Source: a bacterium (GTDB lineage Bacteria > Krumholzibacteriota > Krumholzibacteria > LZORAL124-64-63). From it: a DNA stretch of 6,088 bases. A program made the position numbers and the translations under genes. A model generated the notes under the pieces. The model was not told the origin of the DNA and made no database searches. It saw only the letters and a list, made by a program, of their open reading frames with translations. This document shows positions 5,123-6,088 of this stretch, piece by piece (the first letter of the stretch is position 1; every line of letters begins with the position of its first letter). The DNA lies in the NCBI GenBank assembly GCA_030592025.1, contig JAUUZX010000107.1:1-6088 (forward strand), given 5' to 3'.

Positions 5123-6088
5123 TCACCTCACGGTGACGCGCTCGAGATCATCGAAGAAGTCCGGATAGGATACCGCCACACAATCCGCATCGTCCAGCGC
5201 CGTTTCGCCCTCGACGACGAGGGCGGCCACGGCCATGGCCATGGCGAGACGGTGGTCGCCCCCGGTGGTGTGCACGACGGCCTGTCCGGGCGCGCCGCCG
5301 CGCAGCGCCCGGCCACCGTTGATGACGAGACCGTCGGGGTGTTCCTCGACGCGGACGCCCAGGGCGGTCAGCCCCCGCGCCACCAGGGCGAGACGGTCGC
5401 TCTCCTTGTGGCGCAATTCCTCGGCCCCGGTGATCTCGGTACGCCCGGGGCAGCAGGCGGCCAGCACGGCGAGCACCGGGATCTCGTCCACCAGGCCCGG
5501 CACATCGGCCGCGGTGATGCGGAAGGCCCGGGGCGAGCCCGCCGTGATGGTGACCGCGCCCCGCGGCTCGCCACCGGCGGGTCCGGAAAGGTTGGGCGTC
5601 ATGTCCACCCGTGCGCCGGCCCGTCGCAGCACCTCGAGAAAACCGATCCTGCCCGCCCCCAGGCCCACACCCTCCACGGTGAGGGTCGACCCCGGCACCA
5701 GGGCCGCCGCGGTGAGCAGGAAGGCCGCGCTGGAAGGGTCCCCCGGCACGGCCACGTCGAAGGGCGCCAGGGCGCTGCCGCCCGGGGCGCGCAGCTCGTC
5801 ACCCGCACCGGTGGCCACCTCCAGCCCCATGACCCGCAACAAACGCTCCGTGTGGTCGCGGCTGTCTCCGCCGCCGCGGACGGTGGTCACGCCCGCCGCC
5901 TGCAACCCCGCCAGCAGGAGCGCCGTCTTGAGCTGGGCGGAAGCCACGGGCAGATCGTGGCCGACGCCCTTCAGGGGCGCCCCGGAGATGCGCACAGGCA
6001 GGTGGTCGGGCCGATCGCACCAGGCGATGTCGGCCCCCATGGCGCGCAGGGGATCGACGACCCGGGCCATGGGGCGACCGCGCAGGGA
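5123..6088 (-). CDS. aroA: 3-phosphoshikimate 1-carboxyvinyltransferase (EPSP synthase), 5' end missing
   Basis: The enzyme adds the enolpyruvyl group of PEP to shikimate-3-phosphate, the sixth step of the shikimate pathway to chorismate and hence Tyr, Phe and Trp. The window holds the last 321 codons and the stop; a full protein has about 430 residues, so roughly the first 110 lie past position 6088. The open frame starts mid-protein with SLRGRPM, where R matches the substrate-binding Arg124 of E. coli, so the Met at 6070 is internal and not the start. Further matches are ASAQLKTA (the SSQ phosphate-binding site), the catalytic Asp of VDEIP (5486-5488), HKESDR (about 5392-5410, Glu341/Arg344 equivalents) and GDHR (about 5249-5260, Arg386 equivalent). 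The last segment is CVAVSYPDFF; E. coli has Lys411 in CTAKTFPDYF, so that lysine is not seen here. This form occurs in many homologues, so I do not take it as damage. The gene is cytoplasmic, and tyrS follows it 169 nt downstream. Confidence 0.95.
   Translation of the reverse strand, partial: SLRGRPMARVVDPLRAMGADIAWCDRPDHLPVRISGAPLKGVGHDLPVASAQLKTALLLAGLQAAGVTTVRGGGDSRDHTERLLRVMGLEVATGAGDELRAPGGSALAPFDVAVPGDPSSAAFLLTAAALVPGSTLTVEGVGLGAGRIGFLEVLRRAGARVDMTPNLSGPAGGEPRGAVTITAGSPRAFRITAADVPGLVDEIPVLAVLAACCPGRTEITGAEELRHKESDRLALVARGLTALGVRVEEHPDGLVINGGRALRGGAPGQAVVHTTGGDHRLAMAMAVAALVVEGETALDDADCVAVSYPDFFDDLERVTVR

Noticed and set aside
4387..5136. Plus-strand ORF opposite tyrS and the spacer
   Set aside because: It is antisense to TyrRS catalytic sequence, without a ribosome binding site or family similarity.
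5122..5137. GTCACC/GGTGAC inverted repeat overlapping the aroA stop
   Set aside because: It is a 6-bp stem with a 4-base loop and no T-run. It overlaps the last codons and can arise from coding sequence, so it is too weak to call.

Overview
The window is very GC-rich with strongly G/C-biased third codon positions, and it reads as chromosomal DNA of a diderm (Gram-negative) bacterium. The clearest sign is a secreted OmpA-family protein that joins an outer-membrane beta-barrel, a calcium-binding thrombospondin type 3 (TSP3) repeat block and a peptidoglycan-binding OmpA domain. That architecture is common in Deltaproteobacteria/Myxococcota and in FCB-type candidate phyla such as Krumholzibacteriota or Eisenbacteria. 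The sequence alone does not fix the lineage. I see no mobile element, CRISPR array, tRNA or rRNA.

Layout. (1) Positions 1-330 hold a 58-codon plus-strand gene with a good ribosome binding site. Its product starts with a lysine-rich YxxPxL leader like those of RiPP (ribosomally made, post-translationally modified peptide) precursors, and it ends at a textbook hairpin with a UUCG loop. (2) Positions 354-824 (minus) encode a small DinB-like four-helix metal-binding protein, convergent with the peptide gene. (3) A 138-bp divergent spacer separates it from the plus-strand OmpA/TSP3 gene (963-2474), which ends at a second strong terminator. (4) From 2584 to the right edge everything runs on the minus strand. 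In order of transcription these genes are aroA (EPSP synthase, 5' end outside the window), tyrS (tyrosyl-tRNA synthetase) and an HDOD-domain signalling protein. Spacers of about 150-170 bp with hairpins separate them, so each may be transcribed partly on its own.

How the genes relate. aroA and tyrS touch the same amino acid from two sides: the shikimate pathway leads to tyrosine, and TyrRS charges it onto tRNA. The OmpA protein would anchor the outer membrane to the cell wall. The HDOD protein is a probable regulatory scaffold. The DinB-like protein has no clear link to its neighbours.

The most interesting item is the orphan RiPP-like precursor at the left edge. No maturation enzyme is visible in the window, and the sequence to the left of position 1 is where one would look. 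The rest is fairly ordinary housekeeping and envelope content.
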